A stretch of 64,000 bases of DNA from assembly GCF_001050235.1 (NCBI RefSeq), contig NZ_DF967972.1, positions 742,171 through 806,170 of the forward strand, given 5' to 3'. Positions 29,046 to 37,229 of this stretch are shown piece by piece. Each line of letters opens with the position of its first letter. Within the stretch, counting starts at the first letter, position 1. Made by a program: the position numbers and the translations under genes. The DNA comes from Longilinea arvoryzae (GTDB lineage: Bacteria > Chloroflexota > Anaerolineae > Anaerolineales > Anaerolineaceae). The notes below the pieces were generated by a model. That model had not been told where the DNA came from. It saw only the letters and a list, made by a program, of their open reading frames with translations, and searched no databases.

Positions 29046-30545
29046 TCAATGCCGGAAATGCCGTACCCCCGTAAACAGCATGGCCATGCCGGCCGCGTCA
29101 GCGGCGGCGATGGCTTCGGCATCCCGAATAGAGCCGCCGGGATGGACGATGGCGGTGATGCCGGCCTGGGCCGCGATCTCGACCGAATCCGGGAAGGGGA
29201 AGAAGGCATCCGAGGCCATGACGGCGCCTTTGGAGCGTTCGCCGGCGCGCTGGGCGGCAATGCGCACGCAGTCGACCCGGTTGGGCTGCCCGCCGCCGAT
29301 GCCTACCGTGGCTTCACCCACCGCGAAGACGATGGCGTTGGATTTGACGTACTGGCAGGCTTTCCAGGCGAAGTGCAGCGCCTTGAGCTCCCCGGGCGTG
29401 GGCGCGCGTTTGGAGGCCACTTTCCATTCACCGCCCGCCGGGTCGCCGAAATCGACTGCCTGGCGCAGCACGCCGCAGTTGATGGAGCGCAGTTCGAACT
29501 GCGGTTCGATTTTCAAGTCGGGCATTTCGACCAGGCGCAGGTTCTTCTTTTTGGCGAAGATCTCCAGCGCTGCGGGTTCGAAGCCGGGCGCGGCGATGCA
29601 TTCCACGAACAGTTTGGCCATTTCAGCAGCCGCGGCGCCGTCCACGGCGCGGTTGGCGGCGATCACGCCGCCGTAAGCGGAGACCGGGTCGCTGGCCAGG
29701 GCAGCCGTAAAGGCTTCCGCCAGTTGGTCCGCCGAGGCGATGCCGCACGGCGAGAGGTGTTTGACGATGGTGATGTTGGGGCGTTCGAAGCTGACCGCGG
29801 CGCGCCAGGCGGCGTCCAGGTCGAGCAGATTATTGTAGGAAACTTCCTTGCCCTGCAGCACGCGCCCGCCCAGCGGCCCGCCTCCGGGATGGTAGGCCAG
29901 CAGGTCGGCGGATTGGTGCGGGTTCTCGCCGTAACGCAGCTTTTGCACCGGGTAGAGCTCCAGCGCTTCGTAGGCGCCGTTCGAAAGGTAGCCGGCGATG
30001 GCGGCGTCGTAGTGCGCGGTGTGTTGAAAGCCCTTCAACGCCAGCTTCGCGCGCAGTTCGGCGGGGATGGCGCCGTTTTTCAGCGCGCCTAAAACGGCCG
30101 GGTAATCCGCCGGGTCGCATATCAGGGTGACGCGCTCGTGATTCTTGGCCGCGGCCCGGATGAGGGTTACGCCGCCGATGTCGATGTTCTCGATGGCGTC
30201 CGCCAGGGTCACATCCGGTTTGGCGATGGTGGCTTCGAAGGGATACAGGTTGACGGCCACCAGGTCGATGTAATCCCAGCCGTTGGCCTTCAGGTCGGCC
30301 GCGTCGGCGTCGGTTGCGCGGGCCAGCAGGCCGGCGTGCACGGCCGGGTGCAGGGTCTTGACGCGCCCGCCGAGCACTTCGGGCGAACCGGTGTATTCGG
30401 CGACCTCGGTCACCGTCAGGCCGTTTTCGCGCAGCAGGCGGGCTGTGCCGCCCGAGGCGAGCAGCTCCCAGCCCAGCCCGGCCAGGCCGCGGGCAAACTC
30501 GACCAGGCCGGTTTTATCGTGAACGGAAAGAATTGCTTTGGGCAT
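29046..30545 (-). CDS. purH: Bifunctional AICAR transformylase / IMP cyclohydrolase PurH
   Basis: Performs the last two steps to IMP: formyl transfer from 10-formyl-THF to AICAR, then ring closure. The 499 residues are normal. The N-terminal MGS-like cyclohydrolase domain (about 1-145) has 'ASGGTARLLRENG' and 'GGRVKTLHPAVHAGLLAR'. The C-terminal AICARFT domain has 'LRYGENPHQ' near 205, 'KHLSPCGIAS' near 263 and 'SDAFFPFPDSVEIAA' near 455. It is the last gene of the purine operon, 83 bases after purN, with AAAGG 8 bases before ATG 30545. The gap to purN has no promoter I can see. Confidence 0.97.
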   Translation of the reverse strand: MPKAILSVHDKTGLVEFARGLAGLGWELLASGGTARLLRENGLTVTEVAEYTGSPEVLGGRVKTLHPAVHAGLLARATDADAADLKANGWDYIDLVAVNLYPFEATIAKPDVTLADAIENIDIGGVTLIRAAAKNHERVTLICDPADYPAVLGALKNGAIPAELRAKLALKGFQHTAHYDAAIAGYLSNGAYEALELYPVQKLRYGENPHQSADLLAYHPGGGPLGGRVLQGKEVSYNNLLDLDAAWRAAVSFERPNITIVKHLSPCGIASADQLAEAFTAALASDPVSAYGGVIAANRAVDGAAAAEMAKLFVECIAAPGFEPAALEIFAKKKNLRLVEMPDLKIEPQFELRSINCGVLRQAVDFGDPAGGEWKVASKRAPTPGELKALHFAWKACQYVKSNAIVFAVGEATVGIGGGQPNRVDCVRIAAQRAGERSKGAVMASDAFFPFPDSVEIAAQAGITAIVHPGGSIRDAEAIAAADAAGMAMLFTGVRHFRH

Positions 30546-30628
30546 GATCTCTTACCTTTCTATTGAATGGGGCAGAACTTTAAGAAGCGACCAGTGATTT
30601 TCGTGACTTTCGGGGCTACGATTCCGGG

Positions 30629-31219
30629 TCAACCCGTGACCAGACGGCGCAGGGTATCAACGTACAGGCGGTGTTCCAGCTCGTGAACGCGCGCTTCGAA
30701 GCTTTCCAGCGGTTCGCCGGGCTGAAAATCGATGCGTTCCTGCCCCAGCACCGGCCCGGCATCGACGCCTTCGTCAGGCACCAGGTGAACCATCACGCCG
30801 GAGTGGTCGATCTCGCCGCGCTGCCAGGCTGCATAGGCGCGTTCGATGGCATCCAATCCCGGAAAGGTGCCGGGCAGCGCCGGGTGGATGTTGACCACGC
30901 GCCCCGGGAAGCGCCCCAGAAATTCCATCGAAAGCAGCCGCAGCCAGCCGGCCAGCACGATCCAATCGGGTTCGAATTCAGCCACCTGATCGGCCAGGGC
31001 GCGGTCGTAATCGCGGCGGTCGACTTCTTTACGCTTGGGGACGGCCAGCGCCGGGACGCCGGCCTGGCGGGCGCGTTCCAGCCCATAAGCCTCGCGCCGG
31101 TTCGAAATCACCGCCGCCACCCCGGCGTGCAGCGAACCCTCCTTGCAGGCGTCCAAAATGGCCTGCAGGTTGGTCCCACTGCCCGAAATGAGAACCACCA
31201 GACGGGCCGGGGCGCTCAC
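30629..31219 (-). CDS. purN: Phosphoribosylglycinamide formyltransferase PurN
   Basis: Transfers formyl from 10-formyl-THF to GAR (step 3). The 196 residues have 'LISGSGTNLQAIL' at 9-22 (substrate loop). The catalytic Asn-His-Asp set is visible as 'RVVNIHPALPG' near 107-117 (Asn, His) and 'DEGVDAGPVLGQ' near 148-159 (Asp). The ATG overlaps the stop of the purD-purM fusion by 4 bases. The folate-independent alternative PurT is absent from the window. Confidence 0.97.
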   Translation of the reverse strand: MSAPARLVVLISGSGTNLQAILDACKEGSLHAGVAAVISNRREAYGLERARQAGVPALAVPKRKEVDRRDYDRALADQVAEFEPDWIVLAGWLRLLSMEFLGRFPGRVVNIHPALPGTFPGLDAIERAYAAWQRGEIDHSGVMVHLVPDEGVDAGPVLGQERIDFQPGEPLESFEARVHELEHRLYVDTLRRLVTG

Positions 31220-33516
31220 AGCAATTCCACCCTGCGCTCGCCGGCGACCAGTTGGCCGACGATCCAGGTTTCTTCGGGCAGGGCGGACTGCACTTCGGCG
31301 GCGCGGTCCGGCGATACCACCGCGACCATACCGATGCCCATATTGAAGACGCGGTGCATTTCCGAGCTTTCGATCCGGCCCTGGCGCTGGATGAGCTGGA
31401 AGAGCGGCGGCACCGGCCAGGTGCCGCGTTGAATCTGCGCGCCCAGGCCCTGCGGCAGCACGCGCGGGATGTTTTCGATGAAGCCGCCGCCGGTCAGGTG
31501 CGCCAGCGCGCGGATGGGCGAATCGGGCTGCTCGATGAGGCCGATCAGCAGGTTGAGGTAGCAGCGGTGCGGCGCCAGCAGCGCGTCGCCCAGGCTGCCG
31601 TTCAACTCGGGAACGTAAGCCGTCAGGTCGGCGCCGGAGAAGACCCGCCGGATGAGCGAATAACCGTTGGTGTGCGGCCCGCTCGAGCGCAGGCCGATCA
31701 ACACGTCGCCGGGGTGCAGATCCGGGTGCGGCAGCATGCGCTCGCGATCCAATGCGCCCACGATCGTGCCGGCCAGGTCGAATTCGGTTGGCTGATAGAC
31801 GCCCGGCATCTCGGCAGTTTCACCGCCCAGCAGGGCCACACCGGTTTCGCGGCAGGCAGCCGCCAGCCCACCGACCACCGTGGCCACAATCTCGGGGTCG
31901 ATGCTTGCGCTGGCGAAATAATCCAGGAAGAAGAGCGGGCGCGCGCCCTGGACGAGAATATCGTTGATGCAGTGGTTGACCAGATCGGCGCCGATACTGC
32001 CGTAGCGCCGGAGCTGCGCGGCCAGCTTGACCTTGGTGCCCACCCCATCCGTGGAGGCGACCAGCACGGGCTGGCGTAAATCGCCCAGCGCAGCGGCGTC
32101 GAACAGCCCGCCGAACGCGCCAATCCCGGCCAGCACGGCCGGGGAATAGGTGGAACGCACGGCCTGGCTCATCAATGCCACAGCACGGTTTCCGGCGTCG
32201 ATGTTGACGCCGGCGGCGGCGTAGGCGGAGACGGACGCGGGCTTCAGCGCGCGGGCGGCGATATCGTGCCGATACTGCATGCCGTCGAAGTGAATGCCCT
32301 CGATGGCTTGATAGGCCGACTGCACGGCCGAAGGTAAATTTTCCGCCCAGCAGGTGACGCCCAGCACGCGCCCGCCGATGGAGGTGGTGTGCTTGAAGGC
32401 CAGCGCCGTACCCGCGTGGAAGACGGCCCCGTTTTGGATGGGTTTCTCCAGCCCCAGGATGACCTGCCCGACCTGGGGGTGTTCGGGGTAGCCGGGCGCG
32501 GCCAGCACCACGCAGGCGGCTGCGCCGGATTTCCATCGCACTTCGGTCTCGTTCAATTTGCCCAGCGCACAGGCTTCCAGCACCTCCAACAGGTCGCTCT
32601 CCAGCAGCGGCAAAATGACCTGCGTTTCGGGGTCGCCGAAGCGGGCGTTGAATTCGAGCACTTTGGGCCCTTCGGCGGTGAGCATCAGGCCGGCGTACAG
32701 CGCGCCGCAGAAAGGCAGCCCCTCCGCGCGCAGCCCGTCCAGGGCCGGTTGGAGCACCTCCCGCACGGCCCGCTCGATGATCTCGGGCGTGGCTGCGGGC
32801 GCCGGGGCGTAAGCGCCCATGCCGCCCGTGTTGGGACCCTGGTCGCCGTCCAACAGGCGCTTGTGATCCTGCGCGGCGGGCATGGGGCGCAGCGTCTGTC
32901 CGTCGCAGAAGGCCAGCAGCGAGACTTCCTCGCCCTGCAGGCGTTCCTCGATGACCACTTCGCGCCCGGCTTCGCCGTAGGCCAGGTGAATCATCAGGCT
33001 GTCCAACGCGGCGTGGGCTTCGGCCAGGCTGGCGGGCAGCAGCACGCCCTTCCCGGAGGCCAGGCCGGAGGCTTTGAGAACCACCGGGTAATCGACCCGA
33101 TCCAGGTGGGCATGGGCGGCCTGCAAGTCCTGAAAGACCGCGTAGCGCGCCGTGGGAATGTTGTGGCGGGCCATGAAATCCTTGGCAAAGGCCTTGGAGG
33201 TTTCGATGCGCGCCGCGGCCCGGGACGGGCCGAAGACGGCCACGCCGGCGGCGCGCAGGGCGTCGCTCAGCCCGGCTTCCAGGGCGGCTTCGGGCCCGAT
33301 CACGGCCAGGTCGATCTGCTTGCGGTGGGCCAGCGCGCTCAGCGCGTCCACCCCCAGCGCGGGAATGGAAATGTTTTCACCCAGCGCGGCCATGCCCGGG
33401 TTGCCCGGCGCACAAACCAGGTGCCCCAGGCGCGAACTTTGGGCGATCTTCCAGGCCAGGGCGTGTTCGCGGCCGCCGGAGCCAACCACCAGTACATTGA
33501 GTCGTTTTTCGGTCAC
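31216..33516 (-). CDS. purDM: Fused PurD-PurM: GAR synthetase and AIR synthetase
   Basis: A 766-residue bifunctional protein. Residues ~1-425 are PurD (GAR synthetase, step 2): 'NVLVVGSGGREHALAWKI', the ATP-grasp segment 'VLKASGLASGKGV', 'DHKRLLDGDQGPNTGGMGAY' and 'EFNARFGDPETQ'. Residues ~430-766 are PurM (AIR synthetase, step 5): 'VLVASTDGVGTKVKLA', 'LLGGETAEMPGVY', 'GLRSSGPHTNGYSLIRR' and 'HLTGGGFIENIPRVLP'. Fusion of these two (without the PurN part of the animal trifunctional enzyme) is uncommon in bacteria. The start is GTG 33516, overlapping the purF stop (GTGA) with GGGAGGG 5 bases upstream; the longer frame to 33606 lies inside purF and is rejected. Confidence 0.95.
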   Translation of the reverse strand: MTEKRLNVLVVGSGGREHALAWKIAQSSRLGHLVCAPGNPGMAALGENISIPALGVDALSALAHRKQIDLAVIGPEAALEAGLSDALRAAGVAVFGPSRAAARIETSKAFAKDFMARHNIPTARYAVFQDLQAAHAHLDRVDYPVVLKASGLASGKGVLLPASLAEAHAALDSLMIHLAYGEAGREVVIEERLQGEEVSLLAFCDGQTLRPMPAAQDHKRLLDGDQGPNTGGMGAYAPAPAATPEIIERAVREVLQPALDGLRAEGLPFCGALYAGLMLTAEGPKVLEFNARFGDPETQVILPLLESDLLEVLEACALGKLNETEVRWKSGAAACVVLAAPGYPEHPQVGQVILGLEKPIQNGAVFHAGTALAFKHTTSIGGRVLGVTCWAENLPSAVQSAYQAIEGIHFDGMQYRHDIAARALKPASVSAYAAAGVNIDAGNRAVALMSQAVRSTYSPAVLAGIGAFGGLFDAAALGDLRQPVLVASTDGVGTKVKLAAQLRRYGSIGADLVNHCINDILVQGARPLFFLDYFASASIDPEIVATVVGGLAAACRETGVALLGGETAEMPGVYQPTEFDLAGTIVGALDRERMLPHPDLHPGDVLIGLRSSGPHTNGYSLIRRVFSGADLTAYVPELNGSLGDALLAPHRCYLNLLIGLIEQPDSPIRALAHLTGGGFIENIPRVLPQGLGAQIQRGTWPVPPLFQLIQRQGRIESSEMHRVFNMGIGMVAVVSPDRAAEVQSALPEETWIVGQLVAGERRVELL

Positions 33517-34961
33517 TCTTGCCCTCCCACCGCCTGCTCGAAACCGGTCTTGGCGGTGTGTGCATTGACTTCGAAGGGATAAACGCCGGTGTAGCAGGCG
33601 TTGCAATAACCATCCGAACGGCCGATGGCCTTCATCATGCCTTCCAGAGATAGGAAGGCCAGTGAATCGGCGCCGCTGATCTGGCGAATCTCTTCCACCG
33701 TGTGATGGTGCGCCACCAGTTCATCGTAGGTGCCCATGTCGACGCCCATGAAGCACGGGTGGCGAATCGGCGGGCAGGTGATGCGCACGTGCACCTCGCT
33801 CGCGCCGGCATCGCGCAGCATTTTCACCAACGGGCCGGTGGTGTTGCCGCGCACGATGCTGTCGTCGATCAACACCACGCGCCGGTTCAACACATTCTCG
33901 ACCACCACGTTGTATTTGAGCATCACGCCCATCTTGCGCAGCGAATCGGTGGGTTCGATGAAGGTCCGGCCGATGTAGCGGTTCTTGATGAAGCCGTCGT
34001 TATAAGGCACACCGGAGCGGGTGGCATAACCGATGGCGGCCGGGATGGAAGAATCCGGCACCGGCACCACCACGTCTGCGCCAACCGGGGCCTCCTCGGC
34101 CAAGTGCATGCCCAGGCGTTGGCGCACCTGGTGCACCGATTGCCCATCCCAGAACGAATCGGGGCGCGAGAAATAGATGTGTTCGAAGGTGCACAGCGCG
34201 GTCCGCTCGGCAGGCGGCAGGGCCTGCCCCACGCTCAGGGCGGTGTTGGTGAGCATGATGACCTCGCCGGGTTTCACCTCGCGAATGGCCTGGCAGCCCA
34301 GCGAGCGCAGCGCGCCCGATTCGGAGGCCACGGCGTGACCGCCGGTGGGCAGCATGCCCACCGTCAGCGGGCGGATGCCCCACGGATCGCGCACGGCATA
34401 GAGTTGATCGCCGGTCAGGATGACGAGCGAATAAGCTCCCCGCCAGAGGCGCATGGTGTTCTGGATGCGCTCGAACCAGGTGGTCCCCGTCGCGCCGGCC
34501 AGCATCATGGTCAGCACCTCGCTGTCGGAACTGGAGGAGAAACCCACCCCGCTGCGCAGCATCCCGGCGCGCAGCTCGGACGCATTGACCAGGTTGCCGT
34601 TGTGGGCAACCGCGATGGGGCCGTACTGGGTGTCGATGAGAAAGGGTTGGGCATTGCGCAGCGACGAGGATCCGGTGGTGGAATAGCGCACGTGCCCGAT
34701 GGCAAAATCGCCCTTCAGTGTGGCGATGCGCTCTGGACTGAAAACCTGCGAGACCAGGCCGATATCCTTGTGCATACGGATGCCGTGCCCGTCGGCCACG
34801 GCGATCCCGGCCGCTTCCTGGCCGCGGTGCTGCAAGGCGTAGAGGCCGAAATAGGCCATGCGGGCCACGTCCTCCGATGGGGCGTAAATGCCCACCACGC
34901 CGCACTCTTCCTGCGGGTGCTCATCGGCCAGCCAGTCGATGGGGACTTGCGATTCAGGCAT
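33513..34961 (-). CDS. purF: Amidophosphoribosyltransferase PurF
   Basis: First committed step: PRPP plus glutamine to phosphoribosylamine. A 482-residue protein with a ~19-residue propeptide ending '...HPQEE' before the catalytic Cys of 'CGVVGIY'. The glutaminase motifs 'LYALQHRGQEAAGIAV' and 'HNGNLVN' follow, then the PRTase loop 'RRVVLIDDSIVRGNTTG' near 365-381. Cys residues in 'CPPIRHPCFMGVD' and 'YCNACYTG' match the positions of the 4Fe-4S cluster of the Bacillus-type enzyme. The propeptide plus these Cys residues indicate the Fe-S subclass, which is oxygen-sensitive. Its start overlaps purE by 8 bases. Confidence 0.97.
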   Translation of the reverse strand: MPESQVPIDWLADEHPQEECGVVGIYAPSEDVARMAYFGLYALQHRGQEAAGIAVADGHGIRMHKDIGLVSQVFSPERIATLKGDFAIGHVRYSTTGSSSLRNAQPFLIDTQYGPIAVAHNGNLVNASELRAGMLRSGVGFSSSSDSEVLTMMLAGATGTTWFERIQNTMRLWRGAYSLVILTGDQLYAVRDPWGIRPLTVGMLPTGGHAVASESGALRSLGCQAIREVKPGEVIMLTNTALSVGQALPPAERTALCTFEHIYFSRPDSFWDGQSVHQVRQRLGMHLAEEAPVGADVVVPVPDSSIPAAIGYATRSGVPYNDGFIKNRYIGRTFIEPTDSLRKMGVMLKYNVVVENVLNRRVVLIDDSIVRGNTTGPLVKMLRDAGASEVHVRITCPPIRHPCFMGVDMGTYDELVAHHHTVEEIRQISGADSLAFLSLEGMMKAIGRSDGYCNACYTGVYPFEVNAHTAKTGFEQAVGGQE

Positions 34962-35436
34962 TCAGTTCACCGTCATCCTGGAGAATTTTCCGGGCCTGCT
35001 GGCTTTTGAAAGCGGCGATGCGTTCGCGCATGGCCGGATCGGCGAGCGCGAAGATCTTGGCGGCCAACAGGGCGGCATTGGCCGGTTCCAGCACCACGGC
35101 CGGAGCCACGCCGGAGGGCATGCGCAGCGAGGAGAACACGTCCGCGCCGCCGAAGGTTTCGGAGGGCGGCGGGCAGGCGATTACCGGACTGCTCACGCTG
35201 CCGTCGACGAAACCCGAGAGTGCGTTGGAGCGCCCGGCAATGGTCACGTAAACCACGGGCCGCTGGCCGGTTTCGTATTCCTTCAGGATGGCGAGCACGT
35301 GCTCGGGGGTCTTGTGCGCCGAACCCACGCGCAGCACCGATGCGAGGCCCAGCCCGGCGGCGGCGTCGGCCACCTTGCGGGCGTGGGCTTCATCGGCGCG
35401 CGAACCCATGAGAATGACGATCAGGGGCTGGTTCAC
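34954..35436 (-). CDS. purE: Phosphoribosylaminoimidazole carboxylase PurE, class II-like
   Basis: Carboxylation of AIR to CAIR (step 6). The 160 residues have the PurE P-loop 'ILMGSRADEAHARKVADAA' at 8-26 and 'VGSAHKTPEHV' near 37-47. The central motif is 'TIAGRSNALSGFVDG' rather than the 'GGAAHLPGM' of class I N5-CAIR mutases. In class II PurE (Treponema and animal type) the corresponding stretch reads AGRSN, and the enzyme uses CO2 directly. In agreement, no purK is in the operon. I infer class II, so a PurK step may be unnecessary here. Confidence 0.9.
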   Translation of the reverse strand: MNQPLIVILMGSRADEAHARKVADAAAGLGLASVLRVGSAHKTPEHVLAILKEYETGQRPVVYVTIAGRSNALSGFVDGSVSSPVIACPPPSETFGGADVFSSLRMPSGVAPAVVLEPANAALLAAKIFALADPAMRERIAAFKSQQARKILQDDGELNA

Positions 35437-36404
35437 AGAATGCCTGCCTTTTGAAGATTGGCCTGCAGCCGCGGCGCCACCGGATACTCGCCCGGGACAA
35501 AGGTTTGCCCGGTGAGCCGTTCATAGATGCTGATGTAGCGCTGACTGGCCGCAGTCCACAGGCTGGGCGGCATGGCCGGGACGGGCCCATCGCCGAGGTA
35601 ACCCTGATCGGCATAGGCGATGCGGATGAATTCCTTGTCGTAGTTCTCGGGTTCCTGGCCGGCGGCAAAACGGGCGGCGTAGGTGTCCGCCTTCCAGAAG
35701 CGCGAGGAATCGGGCGTGTGCACTTCGTCGATCAGCATCACCCGGCCGTCCGGGGCGCGCCCGAACTCATACTTGGTGTCCACCAGGATCAAGCCGGCGC
35801 GGTGGGCCACTTCCTGACCGCGCTGGAAGAGCGCCAGCGCGGCGGACTGGACTTCGTTCCAGGTGGCTTCGTCCAGCCAGCCCTGCTCGCTCACCTCACG
35901 GCAGGTCAGGCGCTCGTCATGGCCGGTCGGGCCGCCCTTGGTGGTGGGGGTGATGATGGGTTCGGCCAGTTCCTGGTTCTTGCGCAGGCCGTCCGGGAAG
36001 CGGTAGCCGTAGATCTCGCGCTCGCCGATCGAATAGCGGTACCACAGGGCGGTGTGAGTGACTCCGGTGATGTAACCGCGCACGACCACCTCCACCGGGA
36101 AGGGCTGCGCCTCGCGGGCCAGCAGGGCGTTGGGATCGGGCACACCGAGCACGTGGTTGGCGACGATATCCCGGGTTTGCTCGAACCACCAGGCCGAGAG
36201 CTGATTGAGGACCTGACCCTTGTAAGGCACGGCCGCCAGGATGCGGTCGAACGCCGACAGACGGTCGGTGGTCACCAGCAGGCGGCGCCGGTCGGACAAA
36301 ACATACCCATCGCGCACTTTGCCTTCGGATTTACCCGGCAGCGCCAGCGCGGAGCTGGCGAAGGACTGGTCGAGGAGCTCGAGAATCTTCTCTTCGGGGA
36401 TCAC
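35433..36404 (-). CDS. purC: SAICAR synthase PurC
   Basis: ATP-dependent ligation of aspartate to CAIR (step 7). The 323 residues are longer than the ~240 of the E. coli enzyme and match the yeast Ade1-like class. Motifs: 'GKSEGKVRDGYVLSDRRRLLVTTDRLSAFD' split over 24-53 (KVRD-Y ... TDRLSAFD), 'PVEVVVRGYITG' near 102-113, 'LILVDTKYEFG' near 206 and 'LIDEVHTPDSSRFW' near 225-238. It overlaps purE by 4 bases and lies 17 bases after purQ. Confidence 0.97.
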   Translation of the reverse strand: MIPEEKILELLDQSFASSALALPGKSEGKVRDGYVLSDRRRLLVTTDRLSAFDRILAAVPYKGQVLNQLSAWWFEQTRDIVANHVLGVPDPNALLAREAQPFPVEVVVRGYITGVTHTALWYRYSIGEREIYGYRFPDGLRKNQELAEPIITPTTKGGPTGHDERLTCREVSEQGWLDEATWNEVQSAALALFQRGQEVAHRAGLILVDTKYEFGRAPDGRVMLIDEVHTPDSSRFWKADTYAARFAAGQEPENYDKEFIRIAYADQGYLGDGPVPAMPPSLWTAASQRYISIYERLTGQTFVPGEYPVAPRLQANLQKAGIL

Positions 36405-36421
36405 AGACTTTACTCCAATAT

Positions 36422-37204
36422 CTAGAACTGGTTGGCGGCCTTGACGCCGTTGCGGAAGAGCGACAACCCGGTGCCGCGGGCCTGGCCGCGGGTAAACAGA
36501 GGGTGCTGTTCGGCAAAAATATGGTTTTCGGGGTGCGGCATCAGGCCCAGCACGTTGCCGACCGGATTACAAATTCCGGCGATGTCGGCGGCCGAACCGT
36601 TGGGGTTGTACGGGTAAGCGCCGCGGGCCGGATTTCCGTCCGGGCCGGCGTAGAGCAGGGCAGCCTGGCCGGCCGCGACCAGCGTATCGATGAATTGCGG
36701 ATCGCGCGCCTGGAAGTTGCCTTCGCCGTGAGCAATCGGGCAGTCGATGACCTGGTCCAGGCCGCGCGTCCACAGGCAGGTCTGCGAGACGGGCAGCATC
36801 CTCACCCAGCGGCACTCGAAATGGCCGCAGGCGTTGAAGGTCAGGGTCGCCTCCGGCGCGGCGGCGGCTTTTTGAGGGTCGGGCAGCAGGCCGGATTTGA
36901 CCAGGGCCTGGAATCCGTTGCAGATGCCGATGACGGGCTTGCCGCTGGCGACGAATTCTGCGATCGGTCCGGCGAAGTCGTGCTGCAGCTCAAGCGCCAG
37001 CAGTTTTCCCGCGCCGAGCGCGTCAGCGTAGGAGAATCCGCCCGGCAGCACCAGCAACTGATAATCCTGCCAGCGGCGTTCGCCGCGGCGTAACTGGTTC
37101 AGGTGAACCACTTCGGGCAGCGCGCCGGCCAGCTCAAACGCCTGGGCGGCGTCGAGATCCCGGTTGGTGCCGGGAGCGAACAAGATAAGCGCTTTGGGGG
37201 GCAT
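36422..37204 (-). CDS. purQ: FGAM synthase glutaminase subunit PurQ
   Basis: Supplies ammonia from glutamine to PurSL (step 4). A 260-residue class I glutamine amidotransferase. The nucleophile is Cys in 'PVIGICNGFQALV' near 91-103, with the oxyanion strand in 'LVLPGGFSYADALGAGK' near 50-66 and the His/Glu pair in 'GLMPHPENHIF' near 231-241. It is somewhat longer than the Bacillus PurQ (~227), with an internal extension around 115-135. It lies 25 bases after the purSL stop. Confidence 0.96.
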   Translation of the reverse strand: MPPKALILFAPGTNRDLDAAQAFELAGALPEVVHLNQLRRGERRWQDYQLLVLPGGFSYADALGAGKLLALELQHDFAGPIAEFVASGKPVIGICNGFQALVKSGLLPDPQKAAAAPEATLTFNACGHFECRWVRMLPVSQTCLWTRGLDQVIDCPIAHGEGNFQARDPQFIDTLVAAGQAALLYAGPDGNPARGAYPYNPNGSAADIAGICNPVGNVLGLMPHPENHIFAEQHPLFTRGQARGTGLSLFRNGVKAANQF

Positions 37205-37229
37205 GAAATCGGCTCCGATTTTCGATAAT

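Noticed and set aside
29049..30092. 347-codon frame opposite purH
   Set aside because: Antisense shadow of a confidently identified purine gene.
33517..33606. Longer purDM start inside purF
   Set aside because: GTG 33516 has an ideal ribosome site and matches the conserved PurD N-terminus; the extension is purF coding sequence.
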